DNA of 64,000 nt, taken from NCBI GenBank assembly GCA_027924585.1, contig BSBM01000059.1:4588001-4652000 (forward strand), written 5' to 3'. Both the position numbers and the translations under genes were made by a program. Below, in pieces: positions 49,435 through 63,224 of this stretch. The notes under the pieces are model-generated. The model made no database searches and was not told the origin of the DNA. It was given only the letters and a program-made list of their open reading frames with translations. The DNA comes from Larix kaempferi. Lineage: Eukaryota > Streptophyta > Pinopsida > Pinales > Pinaceae. Position 1 is the stretch's first letter; the number at the start of each line of letters is the position of its first letter.

Positions 49435-52400
49435 TAGCGCAAACCCAAGAAAACAAGGGAGAAACTTCTCCAATAGTAGAGAACACAAAAAAACTAGTCT
49501 CTTAACTGAAGTAGCAACCTCTCTTGGCTAGACCGAACTTGCTTGAGTGAATGAACAAAAGAGAGGTCGCGCTCTCTATTTATACACATCAAAGGGTGAC
49601 ATTTTCCTGACTGGGCCGACTTAACGTTCCCTAACTGCGCCGAGTTGACTAGGGCAGTTCTGCCCATTGTTTGGAACAAATTGCCCAATCTTTTGGGGCA
49701 GTTTACCCGCTGGGCCGACTTGTTTTGGGGGAATACAAAAAATTACGTTTACTAAATCTTTTCTTTGTGATTTCACCCGTAGGTTTACATTGATTCTTTA
49801 AAGTGTTTTACATGATCAAATACATTGACATCTTGTCCCATAGGAGGTACAATAAAAAGATGAAATAAAATAGAAATAACATCTAAAGTTGCACTATTTT
49901 AAACACTTCCGCTCAACAAGTAAGGTATTCTTCGAACACTGTATTCTAATCTTATTCTTTCTTTGGTCGACATATGAGGTGATGCCCCATGCACCTACGA
50001 ACCCAACACTCCCTCTTGGCCATGGAGGTATCATCAGCATTATCATACTGAAACACATCTCGATATCATATGTACATCACAGTTATCTCTAACCTTTCTA
50101 TATCATAAGGAAGGTCTTAAAACACAATCACAGTTAGTAGAGAAGTGTCAACAAATCAATCTTCATGCATCTGCTCAATCCAGTCTATCGGAGAACATGA
50201 AGATGAATCCCACGAATGACAAGCATACTGTAGAAATCCGCAACGCGATGAGACCTAGGCGCCCTCGAGAAACCATATACACCTCCAACCTTCATGCTGG
50301 CCGAGACATGGCACTGGAAGTTGTTCAAGCAGTCCAAATCCTAAGCAAGCAACTAGCAACCAAGTTGGTAGATTGATACATATGCAAAATAAAATAAAAC
50401 CTTGAACTGAAAGCAATAACAAGCACGTAATATCTGGCCACACGTTTGGATGAAGTGTTCCCACATGTCCTAGAGGTAGTTATCTTCCCACAAGAGGCTT
50501 GCAACAAAGTCCAGCGAGTAAATGCAACTATGTAGTAAATCATAGATACTAAGTGTGGGTTGCAGGAATCTATCGTGCGGGTAGAGAACCACCGATAGCA
50601 GAGAAAAAGGAGGGAATTCGAACCACAATAGAAAAAAGATAAACCCGTGGTTGTCTGACGTGAAGATGAATCCCATGAATGATAAACACCCCATAGAAAT
50701 CTGCAACGCAATCTAAGCGAGTCGCTCTCTAGAAACCCTACTCTCCACTAAACTGCATGTTGGCCAGAACCTGACAATGGAAGTTGATCAGGCTCTGCAA
50801 ATCCTAAGCTGAGTAGAGCCTTGACCTTGTTAATGTTTATAGCAGCATAACCAGGTTCACTAAAAGAATGGCAAAGCACAGAAACAAAATGACTGTCGAG
50901 CTCGTTTAAACCATGATGATAAGAATAATCATCTCCCAACCATGGACAAAGCTATTTGTCTCCCCCGAGCTCAGACCTTCTAATAGAGAACGATGTACAT
51001 CCGGATAGTAGTAGCGCAAACCTAAAAAAACATGGAAGAAACTTCTCAACAAGGAAGGTATTCTTCGAACACTGTATTCAGACAGTTCAAATCCTAAGCA
51101 AGCAACTAGCAAACAAGTTGGAAGATCGACACATATGCAAAATAAAATAAAACCTTGAACTCAAAGCAATAACAAGCAGGTAATATCTGGCCACATGTTT
51201 GGATGAAGTGTTCCCACATGTCCTAGAGGTAGTTATCATCCCACAGGAGGCTTGCAACGCAGTCCAGCGAGTAAATGCAACTATGTAGTAAATCATAGAT
51301 ACTAAGTGTGGGTTGTAGGAATCTATCGTGCAGGTAGAGGACCACCGAGAGAAGAGAAAATGGAGGGAATCCGAATCACAATAGAAAAAAGGTAAACTCG
51401 TAGTTGTCTGACCTGAAGATGAATCCCATGAATGATAAACAACCTGTAGAAATCCGCAACGCAATCTAATCGAGGCGCTCTCTAGAAACCCTACTCCTCT
51501 AAATTGCATGTTGAGCAGAACCTAACAATGGAATTTGATCAGGCTCTCTAATGCCTAAGCTGAGTTGAGCCTTGACCTTGTTAATGTTTATAGCAGCATA
51601 ACCAGGATCACTAAAAGAATGGCAAAGCACAGAAACAAAATGACTGTCGACCTCGTTTAAACCATGATGATAAGAACAATCAACTCCCAACCATAGACAA
51701 AGCTATTTGTCTCCCCCGAGCTCAGACCTTCTAATAGATAACGATGTACATCCGGATAGTAGTAGCACAAACCCAAGAAAACAAGGGAGAAACTTCTGCA
51801 ATAGTGGAGAACCCCAAAAAATGAATCTCTTCACTGAAGTAGCGAACCTCTCTAAGCTAGAGGGAACTTGCTTGAGTGAATGACCAAATGAGTGGTCGAA
51901 CTCTCTATTTACACACATCAAAGGGTGACTTTTTTCCTGACTGGGGCAACCTAACTTTCCCTAACTGCGTCGACCTGACTGGGGCATTTCTGCCCATTTT
52001 TGGGGACAAATTGCCCACTGTTTTGGGGGAGTTTACCCACTGGGCCGACTTGTCTTGGGCTTTACATTGATACTTTCAAGTGTTTTACTTGATCAAATAC
52101 ATTGACATCCTGTCCCATAGGAGGTACAATAACAAGATGAAATAACAATAACAATAACTTCTGAGTTGCACTAATTCCAACACTGCCTCTCAACAAGGAA
52201 GGTATTCTTCGAACACTGCATTCTAATCTTATTCTTTCTTTCGTCGACCTATGAGGCGATACCCCATGCAGCTACTACCCCAACACTCCCTCTTGCCCAT
52301 GGTGGTATCATCAGCATTATCATACTGAAACACATCTCGATATCATATGTACATCAAAGTTATCTCTGACTTCTCTATATCATAAGGAAGGTCTTGCAAC

Positions 52401-53571
52401 ACAATCACAGTTAGTCGAGAAGTGTCAACAAGTCAATCTTCATGCATCTGCTCAATCCAGTCCATCGGAGAACATGCACTAGCTCCACGACTCTGCACTA
52501 TCCATAGGTGAGTCACACGTGCATCAGCTCAAGAACTCTGCACAGTACATCGGAGAGTCTATCATGCATCAATACAATGTGCTCAGCTCAACCCAATTCA
52601 TCGGGTGCCTACATCATCAACACTCCCTCCTAGCTAGAGAGGTAACATCACGTCAGAACACATCTTGTTATCATAAGAGGGTCCATTCAAACACAGGGAA
52701 TAAGCACGTTCCACAAAGGAACCATCCCGCAATGGGACACACTCCACAAAGGAATAGAATAACAATTATGAATGGAGTTTATTCACCACTGCTAGTTGGC
52801 CAACCTGAAGATGATCCCATGAATAACAAACGCCCTGTATAAATCTACAACACACATCAACTCCTATTTGGATGACCTGAAGATTAATCCCACGAATGAC
52901 AGACATCCTGTAGAAATCTGCAACGCGATGAGACCGAGGCGCCCTCGAGAAACCATATACTCCTCCAACCTTCATGCCGGCCAAGACATGGCACTTGAAG
53001 TTGTTCAGGCAGTCGAAATCCTAAGCAAGGAACTAGCAAACAAGTTGGAAGATTGATATATATGCAAAAAAAATATATAACCTTGAACTGAAAGCAATAA
53101 CAAGCAGGTAATATCTGGCCACACGTTCGGATGAAGTGTTCCCACATGTCCTAGAGGTAGTTATCTTCCCACAGGAGGCTTGCAACGGAGTCCAGCGATT
53201 AAATTAAACTATGTAGTAAATCATAGATACTAAGTGTGGGTTGCAGGAATCTATCGTGCAGGTACAGTACCACCGAGAGACGAGAAAAAGAAGGGAATCC
53301 GAAGCACAATAGAAAAAAGGTAAACTCGTAGTTGTCTAACCTGAAGATGAATCCCATGAATGATAAACACCCTGTAGAAATGCGCAACGCAATCTAATCC
53401 AGGCGCTCTCTAGAAACCCTACTCTCCTCTAAACTGCATGTTGGGCAGAACCTGACAATGGAAGTTGATCAGGCTCTCCAAATCCTAAGCTGAGTTGAGC
53501 CTTGACCTTGTTAATGTTTACAGCAGCATAACCAGGATCACTAAAAGAATGGCAAAGCTCAGAGACAAAAT
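48763..53571. repeat. Array unit U6
   Basis: M1 48763-50852 (LTR remainder 49435-49905, terminus TGTTTAAAATAG), M2 50853-51603 (751 bp, same 2-bp loss as U4), M3 51604-53571 (LTR 51604-52182). A close copy of U4 at a distance of 9,618 bp; it lacks U4's CCTCTAAACAAGG variant. Confidence 0.9.
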
Positions 53572-54243
53572 CTAGTGAGGAGGTAACCTCTCAAGAGTAT
53601 CAAAAGGGCTGGTTGCTCTTCTATGCACACCTTGAAGAACACTAGAATGGAAGGTATGGCCTGAGGGACTGTGTATTAGTGAAGGGAATACTTCCTTGTG
53701 CCAAATGTGTAGGTATTGTGGGGACCAAGCTAGGTAGATCTTCCAGAGGGTGCCCATATCTCTATGGATAATCCCACTAGCTTAGCAATTCTTCCTTCCA
53801 TTGCCTAACAGCCTGATATACCCAACTGTAGCTTGGCTTGGTTGATTTGGTGTATCTTTGGGCTATGTGTGAGTCTGTTGTTCCCTGATTCCTTGTAGAG
53901 ATCATGCCCAGCTCGGGGGTGGCAGTGTGTTGAGATATTGATGATCACAACTGGCCTATGGTTGGGTGGAACGTTGCAGTTGCATAGTCAGTTGCTTGGG
54001 ACTACTTTGTTATAAGATAAGTATTCTCTTGTGTTAACTTTGCAATTATTTATTTGATGAATATTCTGAATGTATGATGGATGTGTAATTGAAATTACTT
54101 CCGTTGTGTTTTTTAATAATTATACATTTCCATATGTCTTTTTATATTATGTGAATGCTTATTTAAAAGTTCATGGGGCTAGATGCCTAGCTTTAGCAGC
54201 ACGTTCTCTCTATCATGCTGGTATGATGGGTGGGGACATTACA
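53572..54243 (+). mobile_element. Captured LTR-element fragment, U7 copy
   Basis: 672 bp; LTR 53928-54243 (316 bp). U5 subtype (CTTCCTTGTG; GGGTGGGGACATT), with an intact G tract and a private change AGATCTTCCAGAGG. Confidence 0.6.
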
Positions 54244-57200
54244 TAGCGCAAACCCAAGAAAACAAGGGAGAAACTTCTCCAATAGTAGAGAACGCAAAAA
54301 AACTAGTCTCTTAACTGAAGTAGCAACCTCTCTTGGCTAGACCGAACTTGCTTGAGTGAATGAACAAAAGAGAGGTCGAGCTCTCTATTTATACACATCA
54401 AAGGGTGACATTTTCCCTGACTGGGCCGACTTAACGTTCCCTAACTGCGCCGAGTTGACTAGGGCAGTTCTGCCCATTGTTTGGGACAAATTGCCCAATC
54501 TTTTGGGGCAGTTTACCCGCTGGGCCGACTTGTTTTGGGGGAATACAAAAAATTACGTTTACTAAATCTTTTCTTTGTGATTTCACCCGTAGGTTTACAT
54601 TGATTCTTTCAAGTGTTTTACATTATCAAATACATTGACATCTTGTCCCATAGGAGGTACAATAAAAAGATGAAATAAAATAGAAATAACATCTGAAGTT
54701 GCACTATTTCCAACACTTCCGCTCAACAAGGAAGGTATTCTTCGAACACTGTATTCTAATCTTATTCTTTCTTTGGTCGACATATGAGGTGATGCCCCAT
54801 GCAGCTACGAACCCAACACTCCCTCTTGGCCATGGAGGTATCATCAGCATTATCATACTGAAACACATCTCGATATCATATGTACATCACAGTTATCTCT
54901 AACCTCTCTATATCATAAGGAAGGTCTTAAAACACAATCACAGTTAGTAGAGAAGTGTCAACAAATCAATCTTCATGCATCTACTCAATCCAGTCTATCG
55001 GAGAACATGAAGATGAATCCCACGAATGACAAGCATCCTGTAGAAATCCGCAACGCGATGAGACCGAGGCGCCCTCGAGAAACCATATACACCTCCAACC
55101 TTCATGCTGGCCGAGACATGGCACTGGAAGTTGTTCAAGCAGTCCAAATCCTAAGCAAGCAACTAGCAACCAAGTTGGTAGATTGAAACATATGCAAAAT
55201 AAAATAAAACCTTGAACTGAAAGCAATAACAAGCACGTAATATCTGGCCACACGTTTGGATGAAGTGTTCCCACATGTCCTAGAGGTAGCTATCTTCCCA
55301 CAAGAGGCTTGCAACAAAGTCCGGCGAGTAAATGCAACTATGTAGTAAATCATAGATACTAAGTGTGGGTTGCAGGAATCTATCGTGCGGGTAGAGAACC
55401 ACCGATAGCAGAGAAAGGAGGGAATCCGAAGCACAGTAGAAAAAAGATAAACCCGTAGTTGTCTGACCTGAAGATGAATCCCATGAATGATAAACACCCT
55501 ATAGAAATCTGCAACGCAATCTAAGCGAGTCGCTCTCTAGAAACCCTACTCTCCACTAAACTGCATGTTGGCCAGAACCTGACAATGGAAGTTGATCAGG
55601 CTCTGCAAATCCTAAGCTGAGTAGAGCCTTGACCTTGTTAATGTTTATAGCAGCATAACCAGGTTCACTAAAAGAATGGCAAAGCACAGAAACAAAATGA
55701 CTGTCGAGCTCGTTTAAACCATGATGATAAGAATAATCATCTCCCAACCATAGACAAAGCTATTTGTCTCCCCCGAGCTCAGACCTTCTAATAGAGAACG
55801 ATGTACATCCGGATAGTAGTAGCGCAAACCTAAGAAAACATGGGAGAAACTTCTCAACAAGGAAGGTATTCTTCGAACACTGTATTCAGACAGTCCAAAT
55901 CCTAAGCAAGCAACTAGCAAACAAGTTGGAAGATTGACACATATGCAAAATAAAATAAAACCTTGAACTTAAAGCAATAACAAGCAGGTAATATCTGGCC
56001 ACATGTTTGGATGAAGTGTTCCCACATGTCCTAGAGGTAGTTATCATCCCACAGGAGGCTTGCAACGCAGTCCAGCGAGTAAATGCAACTATGTAGTAAA
56101 TCATAGATACTAAGTGTGGGTTGCAGGAATCTATCGTGCAGGTAGAGGACCACCGAGAGAAGAGAAAATGGAGGGAATCCGAATCACAATAGAAAAAAGG
56201 TAAACTCGTAGTTGTCTGACCTGAAGATGAATCCCATGAATGATAAACAACCTGTAGAAATCCACAACGCAATCTAATCGAGGCGCTCTCTAGAAACCCT
56301 ACTCTCCTCTAAACTGCATGTTGAGCAGAACCTAACAATGGAATTTGATCAGGCTCTCTAATGCCTAAGCTGAGTTGAGCCTTGACCTTGTTAATGTTTA
56401 TAGCAGCATAACCAAGATCACTAAAAGAATGGCAAAGCACAGAACCAAAATGACTCTCGACCTCCTTTAAACCATGATGATAAGAACAATCAACTCCCAA
56501 CCATAGACAAAGCTATTTGTCTCCCCCGAGCTCAGACCTTCTAATAGATAACGATGTACATCCGGATAGTAGTAGCACAAAACCAGGAAAACAAGGGAGA
56601 AACTTATCCAATAGTGGAGAACCCCAAAAAATGAATCTCTTCACTGAAGTAGCGAACCTCTCTCAGCTAGAGGGAACTTGCTTGAGTGAATGACCAAATG
56701 AGTGGTCGACCTCTCTATTTACACACAACAAAGGGTGACTTTTTTCCTGACTGGGCCAACCTAACTTTCCCTAACTGCGTCGACTTGACTGGGGCATTTC
56801 TGCCCATTTTTGGGGACAAATTGCCCACTGTTTTGGGGGAGTTTACCCACTGGGCCGACTTGTCTTGGGCTTTACATTGATACTTTCAAGTGTTTTACAT
56901 GAATCAAATACATTGACATCCTGTCCCATAGGAGGTACAATAACAAGATGAAATAACAATAACAATAAGTTCTGAGTTGCACTAATTCCAACACTGCCTC
57001 TCAACAAGGAAGGTATTCTTCGAACACTGCATTCTAATCTTATTCTTTCTTTCGTCGACCTATGAGGTGATGCCCCATGCAGCTACTACCCCAACACTCC
57101 CTCTTGCCCAAGGTGGTATCATCAGCATTATCATACTGAAACACATCTCGATATCATATGTACATCAAAGTTATCTCTTACCTCTCTATATCAGAAGGAA

Positions 57201-58381
57201 GGTCTTGCAACACAATAACAGTTAGTCGAGAAGTGTCAACAAGTCAATCTTCATGCATCTGCTCAATCCAGTCCATCGGAGAACATGCACTAGCTCCACG
57301 ACTCTGCACTATCCATAGGTGAGTCACACGTGCATCAGCTCAAGAACTCTGCACAGTACATCGGAGAGTCTATCATGCATCAATACAATGTGCTCAGCTC
57401 AACCCAATTCATCGGGTGCCTACATCATCAACACTCCCTCCTAGCTAGAGAGGTAACATCGCGTCGGAACACATCTTGTTATCATAAGAGGGTCCATTCA
57501 AACACAGGGAATAAGCACGTTCCACAAAGGAACCATCCCGCAATGGGACACACTCCACAAAGGAATAGAATAACAATTATGAATGGAGTTTATTCACCAC
57601 TGCTAGTTGGCCAACCTGAAGATGATACCATGAATAAGAAACGCCCTGTATAAATCTGCAACACACATCAACTCCTATTTGGATGACCTGAAGATGAATC
57701 CCACGAATGACAGACATCCTGTAGAAATCCGCAACGCGATGAGACCGAGGCGCCCTCGAGAAACCATATACTCCTCCAACCTTCATGCCGGCCAAGACAT
57801 GGCACTTGAAGTTGTTCAGGCAGTCGAAATCCTAAGCAAGGAACTAGCAAACAAGTTGGAAGATTGATATATATGCAAAAAAATAGATAACCTTGAACTG
57901 AAAGCAATAACAAGCAGGTAATATCTGGCCACACGTTCGGATGAAGTGTTCCCACATGTCCTAGAGGTAGTTATCTTCCCACAGGAGGCTTGCAACGGAG
58001 TCCAGCGATTAAATTCAACTATGTAGTAAATCATAGATACTAAGTGTGGGTTGCAGGAATCTATCGTGCAGGTACAGTACCACCGAGAGACGAGAAAAAG
58101 AAGGGAATCCAAAGCACAATAGAAAAAAGGTAAACTCGTAGTTGTCTGACCTGAAGATGAATCCCATGAATGATAAACACCCTGTAGAAATGCGCAACGC
58201 AATCTAATCCAGGCGCTCTCTAGAAACCCTACTCTCCTCTAAACTACATGTTGGGAAGAACCTGACAATGGAAGTTGATCAGGCTCTCCAAACCAAAAGC
58301 TGAGTTGAGCCTTGACCTTGTTAATGTTTACAGCAGCATAACCAGGATCACTAAAAGAATGGCAAAGCTCAGAAACAAAAT
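53572..58381. repeat. Array unit U7 (mosaic)
   Basis: M1 53572-55660 (LTR remainder 54244-54715; GAGAAAGGAGGG loss as in U5), M2 55661-56413, M3 56414-58381 (LTR 56414-56993, one extra base at CATGAATCAAAT). The first half is U5-like; M3 instead has GATACCATGAATAAG as in U0, and the M2/M3 border carries several private changes (56400-56470). Confidence 0.9.
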
Positions 58382-59053
58382 CTGGTGAGGAGGTAACCTC
58401 TCAAGAGTATCAAAAGGGCTGGTTGCTCTTCTATGCACACCTTGAAGAACACTAGAATGGAAGGTATGGCCTGAGGGACTGTGTATTAGTGAAGGGAATA
58501 CTTCCTCATGCCAAATGTGTAGGTATTGTGGGGACCAAGCTAGGTAGATCTTGCAGAGGGTGCCCATATCTCTATGGATGATCCCACTAGCTTAGCAATT
58601 CTTCCTTCCATTGCCTAACAGCCTGATATACCCAACTGTAGCTTCGCTTGGCTGATTTGTTGTATCTTTGGGCTATGTGTGAGTCTGTTGTTCCCTGATT
58701 CCTTGTAGAGATCATGCCCAGCTCGGGGGTGGCAGTGTGTTGAGATATTGATGATCACAACTGCCCTATGGTTGGGTGGAACGTTGCTGTTGCATAGCCA
58801 GTTGCTTGGGACTATTTTGTTATAAGATAAGTATTCTCTTGTGTTAACTTTGCAATTATTTATTTGATGAATATTCTGAATGTATGATGGATGTGTAATT
58901 GAAATTACTTCCGTTGTGTTTTTTAATAATTATACATTTCCATATGTCTTTTTATATTATGTGAATGCTTATTTAAAAGTTCATGGGGCTAGATGCCTAG
59001 CTTTAGCACCACGTTCTCTCTATCATGCTGGTATGATGGGAGGGGACATTACA
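58382..59053 (+). mobile_element. Captured LTR-element fragment, U8 copy
   Basis: 672 bp; LTR 58738-59053 (316 bp). Begins CTGGTGAGG like U1, and has private changes CTTCCTCATGCC, GTAGCTTCGC and CGTTGCTGTTGC, so it does not follow the U4/U6 class of its own M1. Confidence 0.6.
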
Positions 59054-62000
59054 TAGCGCAAACCCAAGAAAACAAGGGAGAAACTTCTCCAATAGTAGAG
59101 AACGCAAAAAAACTAGTCTCTTAACTGAAGTAGCAACCTCTCTTGGCTAGACCGAACTTGCTTGAGTGAATGAACAAAAGAGACGTCAAGCTCTCTATTT
59201 ATACACATCAAAGGGTGACATTTTCCCTGACTGGGCCGACTTAACGTTCCCTAACTGCGCCGAGTTGACTAGGGCAGTTCTGCGCATTGTTTGGGACAAA
59301 TTGCCCAATCTTTTGGGGCAGTTTACCCGCTGGGCCGACTTGTTTTGGGGGAATACATAAAATTACGTTTACTAAATCTTTTCTTTGTGATTTCACCCAT
59401 AGTTTTACATTGATTCTTTCAAGTGTTTTACATGATCAAATACATTGACATCTTGTCCCAAAGGAGGTACAATAAAAAGATGAAATAAAATAGAAATAAC
59501 ATTTGAAGTGGCACTATTTCCAACACTTCCGCTCAACAAGGAAGGTATTCTTCGAACACTGTATTCTAATCTTATTCTTTCTTTGGTCGAAATATGAGGT
59601 GATGCCCCATGCAACTACGAACCCAACACTCCCTCTTGGCCATGGAGGTATCATCAGCATTATCATACTGAAACACATCTCGATATCATATGTACATCAC
59701 AGTTATCTCTAACCTTTCTATATCATAAGGAAGGTCTTAAAACAAAATCACAGTTAGTAGAGAAGTGTCAACAAATCAATCTTCATGCATCTGCTCAATC
59801 CAGTCTATCGGAGAACATGAAGATGAATCCCACGAATGACAAGCATCCTGTAGAAATCCGCAACGCGATGAGACCGAGGCGCCCTCGAGAAACCATATAC
59901 ACCTCCAACCTTCATGCTGGCCGAGACATGGCACTGGAAGTTGTTCAAGCAGTCCAAATCCTAAGCAAGCAACTAGCAACCAAGTTGGTAGATTGATACA
60001 TATGCAAAATAAAATAAAACCTTGAACTGAAAGCAATAACAAGCACGTAATATCTGGCCACACGTTTGGATGAAGTGTTCCCACATGTCCTAGAGGTAGT
60101 TATCTTCCCACAAGAGGCTTGCAACAAAGTCCAGCGAGTAAATGCAACTATGTAGTAAATCATAGATACTAAGTGTGGGTTGCAGGAATCTATCATGCGG
60201 GTAGAGAACCACCGATAGCAGAGAAAAAGGAGGGAATCCGAACCACAATAGAAAAAAGATAAACCCGTAGTTGTCTGACCTGAAGATGAATCCCATGAAT
60301 GATAAACACCCCATAGAAATCTGCAACGCAATCTAAGCGAGTCGCTCTCTAGAAACCCTACTCTCCACTAAACTGCATGTTGGCCAGAACCTGACAATGG
60401 AAGTTGATCAAGCTCTGCAAATCCTAAGCTGAGTAGAGCCTTGACCTTGTTAATGTTTATAGCAGCATAACCAGGTTCACTAAAAGAATGGCAAAGCACA
60501 GAAACAAAATGACTGTCGAGCTCGTTTAAACCATGATGATAAGAATAATCATCTCCCAACCATGGACAAAGCTATTTGTCTCCCCCGAGCTCAGACCTTC
60601 TAATAGAGAACGATGTACATCCGGATAGTAGTAGCGCAAACCTAAGAAAACATGGGAGAAACTTCTCAACAAGGAAGGTATTCTTCGAACACTGTATTCA
60701 GACAGTTCAAATCCTAAGCAAGCAACTAGCAAACAAGTTGGAAGATTGACACATATGCAAAATAAAATAAAACCTTGAACTCAAAGCAATAACAAGAAGG
60801 TAATATCTGGCCACATGTTTGGATGAAGTGTTCCCACATGTCCTAGAGGTAGTTATCATCCCACAGGAGGCTTGCAACGCAGTCCAGCGAGTAAATGCAA
60901 CTATGTAGTAAATCATAGATACTAAGTGTGGGTTGCAGGAATCTATCGTGCAGGTAGAGGACCACCGAGAGAAGAGAAAATGGAGGGAATCCGAATCACA
61001 ATAGAAAAAAGGTAAACTCGTAGTTGTCTGACCTGAAGATGAATCCCATGAATGATAAACAACCTGTAGAAATCCGCAACGCAATCTAATCGAGGCGCTC
61101 TCTAGAAACCCTACTCTCCTCTAAATTGCATGTTGAGCAGAACCTAACAATGGAATTTGATCAGGCTCTCTAAACAAGGAAGGTATTCTTCGAACACTGC
61201 ATTCTAATCTTATTCTTTCTTTGGTCAACCTATGAGGTGATGCCCCATGCAGCTACAACCCCAACACTCCCTCTTGCTCAAGGTGGTATCATCAGCATTA
61301 TCATACTAAAACACATCTCGATATCATATGTACATCAAAGTTATCTCTAACTTCTCTATATCATAAGGAAGGTCTTGCAACACAATCACAGTTAGTCGAG
61401 AAGTGTCAACAAGTCAATTTTCATGCATCTGCTCAATCCAGTCCATCGGAGAACATGCACTAGCTCCACGACTCTGCACTATCCATAGGTGAGTCACACG
61501 TGCATCAGCTCAAGAACTCTGCACAGTACATCAGAGAGTCTATCATGCATCAATACAATGTGCTCAGCTCAACCCAATTCATCGGGTGCCTACATCATCA
61601 ACACTCCCTCCTAGCTAGAGAGGTAACATCGCGTCGGAACACATCTTGTTATCATAAGAGGGTCCATTCAAACACAGGGAATAAGCACGTTCCACAAAGG
61701 AACCATCCCGCAATGGGACACACTCCACAAAGGAATAGAATAACAATTTTGAATGGAGTTTATTCACCACTGCTAGTTGGCCAACCTGAAGATGAACCCA
61801 TGAATAACAAACGCCCTGTATAAATCTACAACACACATCAACTCCTATTTGGATGACCTGAAGATGAATCCCACGAATGACAGACATCCTGTAGAAATCT
61901 GCAACGCGATGAGACCGAGGCGCCCTCGAGAAACCATATACTCCTCCAACCTTCATGCCGGCCAAGACATGGCGCTTGAAGTTGTTCAGGCAGTCGAAAT

Positions 62001-62552
62001 CCTAAGCAAGGAACTAGCAAACAAGTTGGAAGATTGATATATATGCAAAAAAAATATATAACCTTGAACTGAAAGCAATAACAAGAAGGTAATATCTGGC
62101 CACACGTTCGGATGAAGTGTTCCCACATGTCCTAGAGGTAGTTATCTTCCCACAGGAGGCTTGCAACGGAGTCCAGCGATTAAATTCAACTATGTAGTAA
62201 ATCATAGATACTAAGTGTGGGTTGCAGGAATCTATCGTGCAGGTACAGTACCACCGAGAGACGAGAAAAAGAAGGGAATCTGTAGCACAATAGAAAAAAG
62301 GTAAACTCGTAGTTGTCTGACCTGAAGATGAATCCCATGAATGATAAACACCCTGTAGAAATGCGCAACGCAATCTAATCCAGGCGCTCTCTAGAAACCC
62401 TACTCTCCTCTAAACTGCATGTTGGGCAGAACCTGACAATGGAAGTTGATCAGGCTCTCCAAATCCTAAGCTGAGTTGAGCCTTGACCTTGTCAATGTTT
62501 ACAGCAGCATAACCAGGATCACTAAAAGAATGGCAAAGCTCAGAGACAAAAT
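58382..62552. repeat. Array unit U8, with 641-bp deletion
   Basis: M1 58382-60472 (LTR remainder 59054-59525), M2 from 60473, then a deletion junction at 61166-61173 (GGCTCTCTAA/ACAAGG) that removes the end of M2 and the entire M3 LTR. The M3 body continues to 62552. Unit length is 4,171 bp. M1 belongs to the U4/U6 class (CGAACCACAATAG, CCCCATAGAAATC). Confidence 0.9.
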
Positions 62553-63224
62553 CTAGTGAGGAGGTAACCTCTCAAGAGTATCAAAAGGGCTGGTTGCTCT
62601 TCTATGCACACCTTGAAGAACACTAGAATGGAAGGTATGGCCTGAGGGACTGTGTATTAGTGAAGGGAATACTTCCTTGTGCCAAATGTGTAGGTATTGT
62701 GGGGACCAAGCTAGGTAGATCTTGCAGAGGGTTCCCATATCTCTATGGATGATCCCACTAGCTTAGCAATTCTTCCTTCCATTGCCTAACAGCCTGATAT
62801 ACCCAACTGTAGCTTGGCTTGGCTGATTTGGTGTATCTTTGGGCTATGTGTGAGTCTGTTGTTCCCTGATTCCTTGTAGAGTTCATGCCCAGCTCGGGGG
62901 TGGCAGTGTGTTGAGATATTGATGATCACAACTGGCCTATGGTTGGGTGGAACGTTGCAGTTGCATAGCCAGTTGCTTGGGACTACTTTGTTATAAGATA
63001 AGTATTCTCTTGTGTTAACTTTGCAATTATTTATTTGATGAATATTCTGAATGTATGATGGATGTGTAATTGAAATTACTTCCGTTGTGTTTTTTAATAA
63101 TTATACATTTCCATATGTCTTTTTATATTATGTGAATGCTTATTTAAAAGTTCATGGGGCTAGATGCCTAGCTTTAGCATCACGTTCTCTCTATCATGCT
63201 GGTATGATGGGAGGGGACATTACA
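62553..63224 (+). mobile_element. Captured LTR-element fragment, U9 copy
   Basis: 672 bp; LTR 62909-63224 (316 bp). Carries CTTCCTTGTG as in U5/U7, with private changes GGGTTCCCATATC and GAGTTCATGCC. Confidence 0.6.
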
